The position numbers were made by a program, and so were the translations under genes. The notes beneath the pieces are model-generated. The model had not been told where the DNA came from and searched no databases. It saw nothing but the letters and a program-made list of their open reading frames with translations. Of a stretch of 64,000 nt of DNA, positions 54,829-63,036 are shown in pieces. Every line of letters starts with the position of its first letter. The stretch's first letter is position 1. Source of the DNA: Acidithiobacillus marinus (GTDB taxonomy: Bacteria > Pseudomonadota > Gammaproteobacteria > Acidithiobacillales > Acidithiobacillaceae); NCBI RefSeq assembly GCF_002847505.1, contig NZ_MXAV01000020.1, positions 31,856-95,855 of the forward strand, written 5' to 3'.

Positions 54829-56584
54829 TCAGTATCCGAGTTGGCGGAGCGTTTTGTGCGCGCTGGCGGCGAAATCCCGGCACGCTTTGGCGATATTCTT
54901 GACGCCAGTGAGACGCATAATGCTCATGGCCAGTTCGCGCAAGGTCGCCATCATATGGGGACCGTTCTGGGTACGGACTTGGGAGAGGTCCTCGTGGAAA
55001 GTCACATCGCGGACATGATGGTTCCGGTTTTCAATTTCCCAGTGACCACGGGCCAAGCCCAACAGATTTTCGGGCGTGGCACGATCCGGGGTCAGGCTGG
55101 TGAGTCCGAAGGCATAATCATCCCGAATCGTGCCCTCTTTGCTGTTGATGGTGGAGCGTTGGATCAGGAAAGCTTGTCCGACATGCGGAAAATGGAGGCC
55201 GGTTGCCCGGGTGGCGACGATGATTTTGCGGTATTCAAAGCGGCCATGCCCGACCTCTGTGGTTTCAGCGTTGAGGGGGAAAATCGCCCCAAGGGAGGCA
55301 CGTCAGACGGTCGCGGAGTTTTCGTTGATTGCCTTTGACGGCGGTGAAGAGATAATCGGCTTTCTTGTCTTCGACGAGGAAGCGGGCGGTCTCCCGCTGG
55401 GTATGCAGGGCATCGGCGGTGACGACCTTGCCCGCGATGTTGACGTCCTGGAGCAGGTTGCGCAGTTCTGGAATTTCGTTGGTTTTCCGGGCGATTTCTT
55501 TTTGCGCGATGGTGGCCCCCTGTCCATGCAGGAACGCGCTGAGCAGATGCACCTGAGCGCCGTCTGCGCGTGCGGCCCCTTTGAGGACTTTGCCATCGAC
55601 GGCCACCGCTTCAAAGCCCGCCGTACCCAGTAGCCAGGCGCCGATCGCCGCATCCAGCGCCTCCACATCGGCCCCTTGCAAGACGCGCCGGATGGTCGGT
55701 TCGGAGGGGGCGAGGTAGCGCTTGGTTTTGGGATCGAATCGGGCGCGGATGCGCTTCAATTGAGCCTGGGTCAAGCGACCGCCCCACTCGGCGATGGCGG
55801 CATAACTTTCGGCCCGCGTCAGGACAGCGGCCACGGCCACCGTCAGGATGGCCGGGAGGGGATGCTGCTTGCCTAGTTTGCTGCGGGTATCGGGAAGGCG
55901 GAAAAAGATTTGGCGCAAGCCTTCCATTTGCGCGTCGCTCAACGTCACGGTTTGCATGGGGGTATGGGTCCATTCGAGTTGGGGCTGCGGCTGGGCCAAC
56001 CAGGCCCGCGCCTGTGGATGGAGAGGAAAGAGCAGAAGACGTTTAGGTTGGCCGTGGTGGACATAGCCACCACCGGGACGGCGGGCGAAGCCCTTGGTTC
56101 CGCCGACATCCACCCAGTTGGCGGCCCGGTAGCAGGCACCGGTAAAACGGGGGGATTCCACAAAGGTCTCAGCCAGCACGATGGGATGCCCATAGACGGA
56201 TTGCCAGTCCGCAGAGAGCCTGTGCAGGTTCAGCGCCAGAATACGGGACGCCAGATTCGGGAAGGATTCTCCGGGCAGGATCAGAAAACGGGCATTGTTG
56301 GCGATGAGATGCAAGCGCTGGCGGCGCAAGATCCAGGACCAGCCGATCCACCGATCCCGCGCCTGGCATTGAAAAGCGGCGGCATGCCAGCCCAGTAACG
56401 CTACCCAGCGACCATCGAGCGTAGCCACATAGCGCAGGTTACGGCCCGCCAAGGTGCGAAAGCCCCGGTAGTGATACGTTTGCATCAGCGTATTCCAGCG
56501 TTCCCGCTCCGTGGGCAGGATGGGTCGCACCTGAACACGGTGCAGGCTGGCTTGCTGGTTTTCGGTGAGAGTTGGGACTTCCAT
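54829..56584 (-). pseudogene. DUF4338 (DruA-like) + ISAs1 transposase, frameshifted
   Basis: ATG 56584 opens a 439-codon frame ending at 55265. Residues about 15-200 match the DUF4338 family (named for DruA of Druantia): LMQTYHYRGFRTLAGRNLRY, WRIGW-type DRWIGWSWILRRQRLHLIAN, NARFLILP, NLASRILALNLHRL. Residues about 225-430 are the ISAs1 transposase: LPDTRSKLGKQHPLPAILTV, first catalytic Asp in VAVDGKVLKGA, second in VTADALHTQRE. The remainder (GHGRFEYRKI, then WEIENRNHHVRDVTFHED with the catalytic Glu, ending at 54829) lies in the +1 frame; the shift must occur at 55265-55303. Either a one-base mutation or programmed frameshifting; read as it stands, the product lacks the Glu. Confidence 0.85.
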
Positions 56585-56660
56585 GCGGCAAAAGTTACCG
56601 CATTCATCCTGAGAAGTCCAGAAAAACCCTTTGTGCTACTCCATCAGCAGCTTAGATGGA

Positions 56661-56677
56661 AGGTTGACAGGGCCCTG
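56661..56677 (-). repeat. right terminal inverted repeat of the IS
   Basis: Minus strand CAGGGCCCTGTCAACCT, inverted match of 54632-54648 (14/17). Confidence 0.88.
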
Positions 56678-56687
56678 GACAGACCCT
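56678..56687 (+). repeat. target-site duplication, right copy
   Basis: GACAGACCCT directly after the right IS end; identical to 54622-54631. Confidence 0.9.
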
Positions 56688-56745
56688 GCTCCATGAGACT
56701 TTTTAGAGCTTCTCGAGCAATTTCTGCGGGAGTTTTGGAGGGCAC
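56678..56745 (-). pseudogene. diguanylate cyclase DGC2, 5' part cut off by the IS
   Basis: GTG at 56745-56743, with GAGGA about 8 bases upstream and an in-frame TGA just before, opens MPSKTPAEIAREALKSLMEQ and then enters the duplicated target. Removing the IS and one target copy continues directly as GLSPTPEIYARFYRDIS in the 53127-54631 fragment. The N-terminus resembles the helical PTPEIY segment of DGC1 (RIPEIYRIFWRDLQ). The gap to DGC1's stop is 93 bp. Confidence 0.85.
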
Positions 56746-56838
56746 GCTGCTGAATCCTCAGTTTTATGATTATCCTGCCCGTATCGTAATGGTTATTCAG
56801 AAAAAGAGAAAGGGATTGCTGATACCACAAAGCTGCTG

Positions 56839-57714
56839 TCAGGGTAATAGGCGGGCCTGATCGCGACCTTCATGCTTGGCCTGATAAAGAGCCGCATCGG
56901 CAATGACTACTCGTTCTTTAGCAGGTACTTGCGGGAGTAGCGTGGTTATTCCGGTAGAAATGGTGACGTGAACGCTTTGTCCTTGATCAAGCCGGAAAGG
57001 TTCACTGGCGATTTTTTGACACAGTCTCTGGGCAGCGAGCAGGGCACAGTTTTTTTTCATTCCCGGGAACAAGGCAAAAAACTCTTCACCACCATAGCGA
57101 TACAGTCCGTCATAAGGACGTAGTTGGGCGCGAAGACGATCTGCCAGTTCTTTCAGAACGCGGTCTCCATTGACATGTCCAAACTGGTCGTTGAGTTTTT
57201 TGAAGTGATCCACATCTAGCATGGCAATATAGGCAGATGCGCCGCGATCCACCAAAGACTGCTCGCGAGCCAAGTCTTGTTCCATGCGACGGCGATTAAG
57301 CAGTCCGGTAAGGGGATCCACTTCGCCCATGTTTTTACTGAATGTGACGATCTCGTCAAAACATTGTCGTTCCAGCGCTTCGGCCGCAGGCATCACTGCC
57401 AATAATCCGGATTCGTAATCCGTTGAGGCCTGGATTTCCTGCATCTGATGCACAATACCATGATAGCTTTCCTGCAGATCTCGCCAAAAAATGCGATAAA
57501 TTTCCGGAATACGCGACTCCGGCCCATGCAAGGCTTGGAGTACGGTTTGTTCAGCTTGTCTGGGGAGCGCGCGCCCCTGCAAGTTTTCGCGCAACCATAG
57601 TTGCCAGTAGTCTTTCCAGGCCTCGTAAAAATTCACCAGATCTTCCAGATAGGTATGATTATCCGGATCTTGATCAATTGGATATGTTGTGAAGCGTAGA
57701 TTTTTTGCAGTCAT
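56839..57714 (-). CDS. diguanylate cyclase DGC1 (GGEEF)
   Basis: 291 residues, soluble. An N-terminal helical region (1-125; LVNFYEAWKDYWQLWLRENL, IPEIYRIFWRDLQESYHGIV) precedes the GGDEF domain (about 130-290): DPLTGLLNRRRMEQDL, FKKLNDQFGHVNGDRVL, inhibitory-site RPYD and active GGEEF in YRYGGEEFFALFPG. It should make c-di-GMP from GTP. A sigma-54 promoter lies 30 bp upstream, so expression is probably tied to the flagellar cascade. DGC2, now IS-disrupted, follows 93 bp downstream. Confidence 0.93.
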   Translation of the reverse strand: MTAKNLRFTTYPIDQDPDNHTYLEDLVNFYEAWKDYWQLWLRENLQGRALPRQAEQTVLQALHGPESRIPEIYRIFWRDLQESYHGIVHQMQEIQASTDYESGLLAVMPAAEALERQCFDEIVTFSKNMGEVDPLTGLLNRRRMEQDLAREQSLVDRGASAYIAMLDVDHFKKLNDQFGHVNGDRVLKELADRLRAQLRPYDGLYRYGGEEFFALFPGMKKNCALLAAQRLCQKIASEPFRLDQGQSVHVTISTGITTLLPQVPAKERVVIADAALYQAKHEGRDQARLLP

Positions 57715-57743
57715 GGCTTACCTCGCATCGTCGCAGAAATTAA

Positions 57744-57759
57744 AGCAAGTACCATGCCA
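57744..57759 (-). promoter_or_regulatory. sigma-54 promoter of the diguanylate cyclase pair
   Basis: Minus-strand TGGCATGGTACTTGCT matches TGGCACG-N4-TTGCT with exact GG-N10-GC spacing, 30 bp before the DGC1 start. Confidence 0.8.
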
Positions 57760-57800
57760 TTCATTCTGGTGGTGCTTGTCGTCATGATGAGGATGGCCAC

Positions 57801-57828
57801 TTCAGTATTTTGCAGGATGTGCCGTTAG
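57801..57828 (+). promoter_or_regulatory. possible sigma-28 promoter of fliS2-fliL-motAB
   Basis: TTCAGTAT-N12-GCCGTTAG: good -10 half (GCCGTTA as in the fliC and flgKL sites), weak -35 half, and a spacer one base long. It lies 28 bp before fliS2. Same defects as the cheY candidate. Confidence 0.4.
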
Positions 57829-57856
57829 GATATTGAGCAGCCGCAGGAGAGTAGAC

Positions 57857-58285
57857 ATGCCTCAACCATCCCAGTCACCGATTCACTATCAACAGCCAGA
57901 ATGCTCTCAGGAAAACGGTACACAACTGATGCAGCTCGGGCTTGAAGGAGTAGAAGCCTATTTGTTACGTATCAGGACTGCCTTGGAACGCCGCGACTAT
58001 GCGGCCAAGAAAGTAGCCATAGATCGCGTCGAACATCTGGTGCAACATCTGCTCCTGCGTCTGGAAGAACAGACGAGCAGAGAGCGCATGATCCAGCTGG
58101 ATCGCTTGTATCGTTATCTCTTGCTGAAGCTGGCTTATTGTAATATGTTCAATGACCTGGATGCGCTTAAACGCTGTGATCTGGTTGTTCAGGATTTACG
58201 TCTGGAGTGGTCTTGCCTACATGAAAAAGCGCAGCACGGGCAGATTCCAAGGATGATAGATTTTAATGATATGCTTGGCGCATGA
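57857..58285 (+). CDS. FliS paralogue (FliS2)
   Basis: 142 residues from ATG 57857 (SD GCAGGAGAG); TTG 57833 is less likely. The helical core (LMQLGLEGVEAYLLRIRTAL, MIQLDRLYRYLLLKLAYCNM, VVQDLRLEWSCL) aligns with FliS at 30483 (LVLLGLEGILEHIRRARLAI, LDSLYRFLLNQLAQANIF). It lacks the N-terminal MSYATAAA-type cap that FliS uses to cover its flagellin groove and has a different N-terminal tail. Possibly a chaperone for another cargo, or a regulator. First gene of a cluster with fliL-motA-motB. Confidence 0.75.
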   Translation: MPQPSQSPIHYQQPECSQENGTQLMQLGLEGVEAYLLRIRTALERRDYAAKKVAIDRVEHLVQHLLLRLEEQTSRERMIQLDRLYRYLLLKLAYCNMFNDLDALKRCDLVVQDLRLEWSCLHEKAQHGQIPRMIDFNDMLGA

Positions 58286-58323
58286 TTCACGATTCATTTT
58301 GAAACAATACAGGCAAGGACGCC

Positions 58324-58827
58324 ATGGCGGAAGAAAAAAAAGCAGGAAAAAGCAAGTTGGTCATCATGTTGATTGCGGTGATAGTACTGCTGATAGTCAT
58401 AGGTGGCGCAGCCATATGGTGGTTCATGCTCCGCTCCACTGCAGCTCCGACACCTGCAGAGGTGGCCCAGCAAAAACTGCAGAATACCAAGTTCATTGAT
58501 CTGGGTTCACTGGTGACCAATCTGCAAAGTGCTGATGGAAGTACGCATTATATTCAGGTGCAAATTCAGTTGAAAACCTATGACCCTTCTGTTGAGACAT
58601 CGGTGAAGACTTTCATGCCCGAGATTCGTAATGGGATTTTACTTTTGTTAAGCGCCCAGAATGCGGATACCGTAAGTCAACCAGCCGTGCGTGATCAACT
58701 TCTGCAAAAAATAAAAGCACAGGTAAATCAAATACTCGAAACCGATGGCGGAGCACTTAAAAATCCGCCTGCGGATAAAGCGCCGCCCATAGCATCTGTG
58801 TATTTTGCCAGCTTTGTCGTCCAATAA
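58324..58827 (+). CDS. fliL: FliL, stator-associated membrane protein
   Basis: 167 residues. Short basic N-terminus, one membrane segment (KLVIMLIAVIVLLIVIGGAA), periplasmic FliL domain with FIDLGSLVTNLQSADGSTHY and VYFASFVVQ at the end. Surrounds and stabilises the stator units. 13 bp before motA, separate from the fliM operon where it often lies. Confidence 0.9.
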   Translation: MAEEKKAGKSKLVIMLIAVIVLLIVIGGAAIWWFMLRSTAAPTPAEVAQQKLQNTKFIDLGSLVTNLQSADGSTHYIQVQIQLKTYDPSVETSVKTFMPEIRNGILLLLSAQNADTVSQPAVRDQLLQKIKAQVNQILETDGGALKNPPADKAPPIASVYFASFVVQ

Positions 58828-58840
58828 TGAGACTTAATCC

Positions 58841-59701
58841 ATGTTTCTGATTATCGGTTATGTCATTGCGCTGGGCGCTATTTTTGGTGGCTTCATGCTT
58901 GAAGGTGGGGCCATTGCTGCCCTGATTCAGCCTTATGAGCTACTGATGATCGCTGGGGGAGCTTTTGGTGCTTTTTTTGCTGCGACCTTTCCGCGCACCT
59001 TTAAAGCGGTCATCAAAGCGCTACCCATGGCGTTCAAGGGTTCAAAATACAATAAAGCGATATACATGGAATTGCTCAGTCTGTTGAATGAGCTTTTTAG
59101 TAAAATACGCCAGGGCGGACTGATGTCCATCGAGGGCGATGTGGATGATCCGGCATCCAGCGAAATGTTCAAGAAATATCCGCGTATTTTGTCTGATCAT
59201 CATGTGATGGAATTTTTGACCGACTATTTGCGGCTGATGATTGGTGGCAATCTGGGGGCTTTTGAAATGGAAAACCTCATGGATGTGGATATTGATACCC
59301 ATCATCGCGAAATGGAAATTCCCATTCATGCTTTAACCCGTACTGCCGATGGTATGCCCGCATTTGGTATCGTCGCTGCAGTCATGGGTGTGGTCAATAC
59401 GATGGGTTCAGTGGATAAACCACCCTCAGTTCTGGGTGAACTGATTGCGGCGGCATTGGTGGGCACATTTCTGGGTATTCTTTTGGGTTACGCTGTATTA
59501 TCTCCTTTGGCATCACGTATGGAAGATCGTGCGGCAGAAAGCAGCAAAATTTTTGAATGTATTAAGGTGGCTTTGCTGGCCACGATGAATGCTTATCCGC
59601 CTCAAGTGGCAGTAGAATTTGGCCGTAAAGTGTTGTTTTCCACCGAACGCCCCAGTTTTCAGGAGTTGGATAATCATCTGCGGGAACTCAAGGGAAAGTG
59701 A
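58841..59701 (+). CDS. motA: MotA stator protein
   Basis: 286 residues, four membrane segments. N-terminus LIIGYVIALGAIFGGFMLEG and LMIAGGAFGAFFAATFPRTF; cytoplasmic loop with EMENLMDVDIDTHHREMEIP; then ALTRTADGMPAFGIVAAVMG and GELIAAALVGTFLGILLGYA. Standard MotA length. It forms the proton channel with MotB (59708), 6 bp downstream, and has the charged loop residues that meet FliG. Confidence 0.95.
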   Translation: MFLIIGYVIALGAIFGGFMLEGGAIAALIQPYELLMIAGGAFGAFFAATFPRTFKAVIKALPMAFKGSKYNKAIYMELLSLLNELFSKIRQGGLMSIEGDVDDPASSEMFKKYPRILSDHHVMEFLTDYLRLMIGGNLGAFEMENLMDVDIDTHHREMEIPIHALTRTADGMPAFGIVAAVMGVVNTMGSVDKPPSVLGELIAAALVGTFLGILLGYAVLSPLASRMEDRAAESSKIFECIKVALLATMNAYPPQVAVEFGRKVLFSTERPSFQELDNHLRELKGK

Positions 59702-59707
59702 TCCATT

Positions 59708-60718
59708 ATGGCTGACGATGGAAAAAACAAGCCAATTGTCATAAAGCGCATCAAAAAAGTGAGCGGTGGCGGTCATGGTGGTGCCTGGAAAATTGCCTAC
59801 GCGGATTTTATTACCGCCATGATGGCTTTCTTTTTGTTAATGTGGTTACTGGGTTCCACAACTAAGGCACAGTTGCAAGGTATTGCCCAATGGTTCAAAA
59901 ATCCTGAGCGGGTTTCTCTCATGGGCGGTCCTGGCAGTGGGTCATCCAACTCGATTTTGCCAGGCGGTGGCAAAAACTTGACAAAGACAGTGGGTGAGAT
60001 TCAACGCGGAGCAAAACGGCAAAATCTTGCCAGTAATCCCACCCTGACGGCCGTGAGTGAACAGGTGGATCATGAAAATCTGGAGCATCTGAAAAAAGTG
60101 CTGGACGCACAAATTGCCAGCAACCCCGCTCTGGCAGCATTTCGGCATCAGTTACTCATCAATATCACGCCCGAGGGGCTACGTATTCAGGTGGTAGATA
60201 GCGCAAAACGCTCCATGTTTCCCAATGGCAGTACGAGTCTGGAGCCCTATGCTCAGGTGATTTTCAAGGCCATAGCGCCGACTTTGAACCAGCTGCCCAA
60301 TCAGATCAGCATTACGGGACATACTGATGCGTTACGCTATGCCAATGGCGGCAAGGGATACAGTAACTTCAACCTGTCGGCAGGACGGGCCAATGCCGTG
60401 CGTCAGATTCTGGTACAGAATGGCCTGGATGAAAGTAAAATTCTGCGAGTAGTGGGTATGGGCTCTGCCGTGCTGTATGTACCCAAGGAACCTGATTCAC
60501 CGTTGAACAGACGAGTGAGTATCGTGGTGCTCAGTCAAAAAGCGGCATTACGCATTGTCAGCAATCAAAAAATGGAAAGAAGGGTGAATGATGTCTTAGC
60601 AGTTAAAAAGATCATCGGTGGAGAGCCTGCTCCTTTATCGACCCCTGGGGATGGTCCTCCAACCATTTCAGGAGGACATCCATTGCCATTGGTCGCCCCC
60701 GAAAAAAGCCCTGGGTAA
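59708..60718 (+). CDS. motB: MotB stator protein
   Basis: 336 residues. One membrane segment with the proton-carrying Asp at residue 33 (KIAYADFITAMMAFFLLMWL), a plug/linker region, and an OmpA-like domain (GHTDALRYANGGKGYSNFNL, SAGRANAVRQILVQNGLDES, NRRVSIVVLSQKA). The last 36 residues (Pro/Gly-rich) are encoded in a 107-bp stretch that also encodes the end of the convergent EAL gene. Pairs with MotA. Confidence 0.94.
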   Translation: MADDGKNKPIVIKRIKKVSGGGHGGAWKIAYADFITAMMAFFLLMWLLGSTTKAQLQGIAQWFKNPERVSLMGGPGSGSSNSILPGGGKNLTKTVGEIQRGAKRQNLASNPTLTAVSEQVDHENLEHLKKVLDAQIASNPALAAFRHQLLINITPEGLRIQVVDSAKRSMFPNGSTSLEPYAQVIFKAIAPTLNQLPNQISITGHTDALRYANGGKGYSNFNLSAGRANAVRQILVQNGLDESKILRVVGMGSAVLYVPKEPDSPLNRRVSIVVLSQKAALRIVSNQKMERRVNDVLAVKKIIGGEPAPLSTPGDGPPTISGGHPLPLVAPEKSPG

Positions 60719-62702
60719 TATTAACGCCGGACTGTAGGAGAAACTGTTCTTCTTCCAAGGTCTCGACACCCTCTGCAATAATAGATAGATTCAGTGCCTT
60801 GCCAATGGCGATGATGGATTTGACCAGAGCGCAGGTAGAATGCTCGCTGAGCATGCGGCGAACAAAACTTTGATCAATTTTTAGTGTGCTGAAGGGTAAC
60901 TGGTTCAGCATGCTGAGTGAAGAATAGCCCGTACCGAAATCATCCAGGACAAGTTTGTATCCCTGTGTGCGTAATTTTTCCAATCGCTCGCGTAAAGCAG
61001 AGTTTACATCAAGCCAGTTTGATTCTATGAGTTCTATGCTTAGATGCCGCGGATGCAAGTCATGGTGATCAATAGTACTTTCCAGCAGGTTTTCAAATTG
61101 GGGATCAACTAATTGTTCAGCCTCAAAATTTACAGAAACATAAATTTGCTCATGAATGGTGCCTTGTTTGATGAGTGTGGAAAGGATGTGTAGCGCTTGG
61201 TCAAGAATGGTTTTGGTAAGCATGGACAATTGTCCGCTTTCTTCAGCGAGGGGCAAGAAATCAACGGGGTGGATTCTGCCAAGATCTGCGTCTTCCCAGC
61301 GCGCCAAGGCTTCAAATCCTACGAGGGTGGTTCCATTCATGATAATGGGTTGCAACCACGGTTGAATATGCTTATGCGTTATCGCTCCAGACATTTTCTG
61401 AATGATTGTTTTTCGCTTGTTAAAAGTATTCTGCATTTCCTTGTCGAAAATCTGTATATGTTTTCTATGCTGATGAGCATGCTCAGCTGCGGCGAAAACG
61501 GCTGCGCAGGAATCCTCAAAATCTGCTAATCGTTCTCCTGAGTTTAGAAAGCCGCAGTGATAATTGATGGTGAGTATGTTTTTATATTTATGAATAATTT
61601 CATCCACGAGCGTGCAGATAAGCTCTTCAATTGCGGCCGGGAGTTGATTATCTGAATCACTTTTGTCGATAAATATCAGTAGCTGATTTGGATCTTTGCC
61701 TGTACCCAGTTGTACAACCGATGGCGTTTTGTTGTGAATAAATTGACCAAGTTCAGTCATAAAAGCGCGATAGTGATTGCGATTGTCCGGGGTTGATGCA
61801 TTATGATCAAGCAAGATGGCTAATAATGAGATGGAGTGCTCGGGTATCAACGACTGTATGCTCAGCCAGTAATCCGATAAGTATTCAATATTTGCCAGGC
61901 CGGTAACACGATGTTGATAACGATCCTTGCTGATATCAGTATGGGTTCCAGCAATATAGGTGAGCTGTCCTTGTGGATTTGAATCTGCTGCGCCGCGTGT
62001 ATGTATCCATAAATAATGGCCATCCTCCCGTCTGATCCGATAGTCAAGGCTTAAGGTATCTGAGGTAGGGTTGGCGATAAAGTCATGAATGAACTGTTCT
62101 ACATGCTGCTGGTCCTGAGGGTGAATTCGGTCAATCCATTGAGCTATGCTCATGTTTTTTAGATTGTTATGGCATTGTAATAAATCCAACCAGCGTTGTG
62201 AATGGCGCAATTGTTGTGACTGGACATCTAACTCCCAAATGCCATCATGAGCGCCGCGCAAGATGAGTTCTTGTCGCGCCTGAAGGTTGATGAAGCGTTG
62301 ACTTGTCGCCGACAAATCCAGGTGGGCTTTTAACCGTGCTTTTAATATGCTGAAGTCTACGGGCTTGTTGACAAAATCGTTCGCTCCATCAGCCAAGGCT
62401 TGAACCAGATAATCCTTTTCATCAAAGGCGGTCACCATGATAACGGGCAGGGTGAGTGACGTGTGATTTTTACGAATCTGTTGTAATACCTCCAGACCAT
62501 TCATGCCGGGTAAGCCCATATCCAGGAGAATGGCTGAGGGTGTTTGCTGCCCGATGATTGTCAAAGCCGAAGGACCATCCGCTGCTTCCATAACGGACCA
62601 ACCACTATTTCTGAGCCGCCGCAGCATAAGCTGTCGACTTGGAATGTCATCTTCCACTATAAGGATATGTTGCGGCTGATCATTAGCTTCTGTATTGTTC
62701 AA
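60612..62702 (-). CDS. REC-PAS-(degenerate GGDEF)-EAL protein, c-di-GMP phosphodiesterase
   Basis: 696 residues from TTG 62702. Receiver domain 1-125 with D61 (ILLDMGLPGMNGLEV) and Lys in NKPVDF. PAS/PAC region about 145-275 (GIWELDVQSQQLRHSQRWLD; IRREDGHYLWIHTRGAAD). The GGDEF domain is degenerate (GTGKDPNQLLIF where GGDEF would be). The EAL domain (about 435-690) keeps the catalytic set: GFEALARW, SVNFEAEQL, SIELIES, LDDFGTGYSSL, LKIDQSFV, IAEGVET, QGFFRGRPM. It should degrade c-di-GMP under control of phosphorylation. Overlaps the regulator upstream by 20 bp and motB by 107 bp. Confidence 0.9.
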   Translation of the reverse strand: MNNTEANDQPQHILIVEDDIPSRQLMLRRLRNSGWSVMEAADGPSALTIIGQQTPSAILLDMGLPGMNGLEVLQQIRKNHTSLTLPVIMVTAFDEKDYLVQALADGANDFVNKPVDFSILKARLKAHLDLSATSQRFINLQARQELILRGAHDGIWELDVQSQQLRHSQRWLDLLQCHNNLKNMSIAQWIDRIHPQDQQHVEQFIHDFIANPTSDTLSLDYRIRREDGHYLWIHTRGAADSNPQGQLTYIAGTHTDISKDRYQHRVTGLANIEYLSDYWLSIQSLIPEHSISLLAILLDHNASTPDNRNHYRAFMTELGQFIHNKTPSVVQLGTGKDPNQLLIFIDKSDSDNQLPAAIEELICTLVDEIIHKYKNILTINYHCGFLNSGERLADFEDSCAAVFAAAEHAHQHRKHIQIFDKEMQNTFNKRKTIIQKMSGAITHKHIQPWLQPIIMNGTTLVGFEALARWEDADLGRIHPVDFLPLAEESGQLSMLTKTILDQALHILSTLIKQGTIHEQIYVSVNFEAEQLVDPQFENLLESTIDHHDLHPRHLSIELIESNWLDVNSALRERLEKLRTQGYKLVLDDFGTGYSSLSMLNQLPFSTLKIDQSFVRRMLSEHSTCALVKSIIAIGKALNLSIIAEGVETLEEEQFLLQSGVNITQGFFRGRPMAMDVLLKWLEDHPQGSIKEQALHR

Positions 62703-63036
62703 TGGTATTTAATAACCTCTCGAAATCGATAGGCTTGGAAAGATAAGCTGCTGCCCCGGCGGTAATTGCGCGACGTTGATCGTCAATCATAGAATGTGCC
62801 GAGAGTATGATTATCGGAACTTCGGGATATAAAAAGCGGATTTTTTCCAAGGCTTCCCAGCCATTGACAATCGGCATGGCAATATCCATTAAAATGATAT
62901 CCGGTTTTTGTCTTTTCACTTGTTCAATGGCCTGTAAGCCATTTTCTGCTTCCATGACAGTATAATTACGACGTATCAGGCGACGGACCAGCATGTCCCG
63001 ATTACGGGGATCGTCTTCTGCCACCAGGACTATCAT
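62683..63036 (-). CDS. single-domain response regulator
   Basis: 117 residues from ATG 63036, the ATGA overlap with the kinase gene; the frame is open further upstream but within the kinase. Receiver domain only: VAEDDPRNRDM, phospho-acceptor D51 (IILMDIAMP), ILSAHSM and Lys in LSKPIDF. It may relay phosphate from the kinase (63033) to the REC-PAS-EAL protein or act on its own. It has no output domain. Confidence 0.92.
   Translation of the reverse strand: MIVLVAEDDPRNRDMLVRRLIRRNYTVMEAENGLQAIEQVKRQKPDIILMDIAMPIVNGWEALEKIRFLYPEVPIIILSAHSMIDDQRRAITAGAAAYLSKPIDFERLLNTIEQYRS

Larger units (their letters stand above)
54632..56677 (-). mobile_element. ISAs1-family insertion sequence with DUF4338-transposase fusion
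   Basis: 2046-bp element bounded by imperfect inverted repeats, CAGGGCTCCGTCAAGCT at the left and CAGGGCCCTGTCAACCT (minus strand) at the right, 14/17 identical, and flanked by a 10-bp direct repeat. It carries one transposase gene on the minus strand. ISAs1-family elements are usually about 1.2-1.5 kb; the extra length comes from a 200-residue DUF4338/DruA-like domain fused to the transposase N-terminus. The element interrupts DGC2 near its fifth percent of length. Confidence 0.92.

Noticed and set aside
54632..56677. A Druantia anti-phage defence system
   Set aside because: Only a DruA-like domain fused to a transposase is present; no DruB-E or other defence genes are nearby, so the element is an IS.
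57793..57812. TGGCCAC ... TTTTGC before fliS2 as a plus-strand sigma-54 site
   Set aside because: Spacing of GG and GC is 15 bases, far from the required 10.
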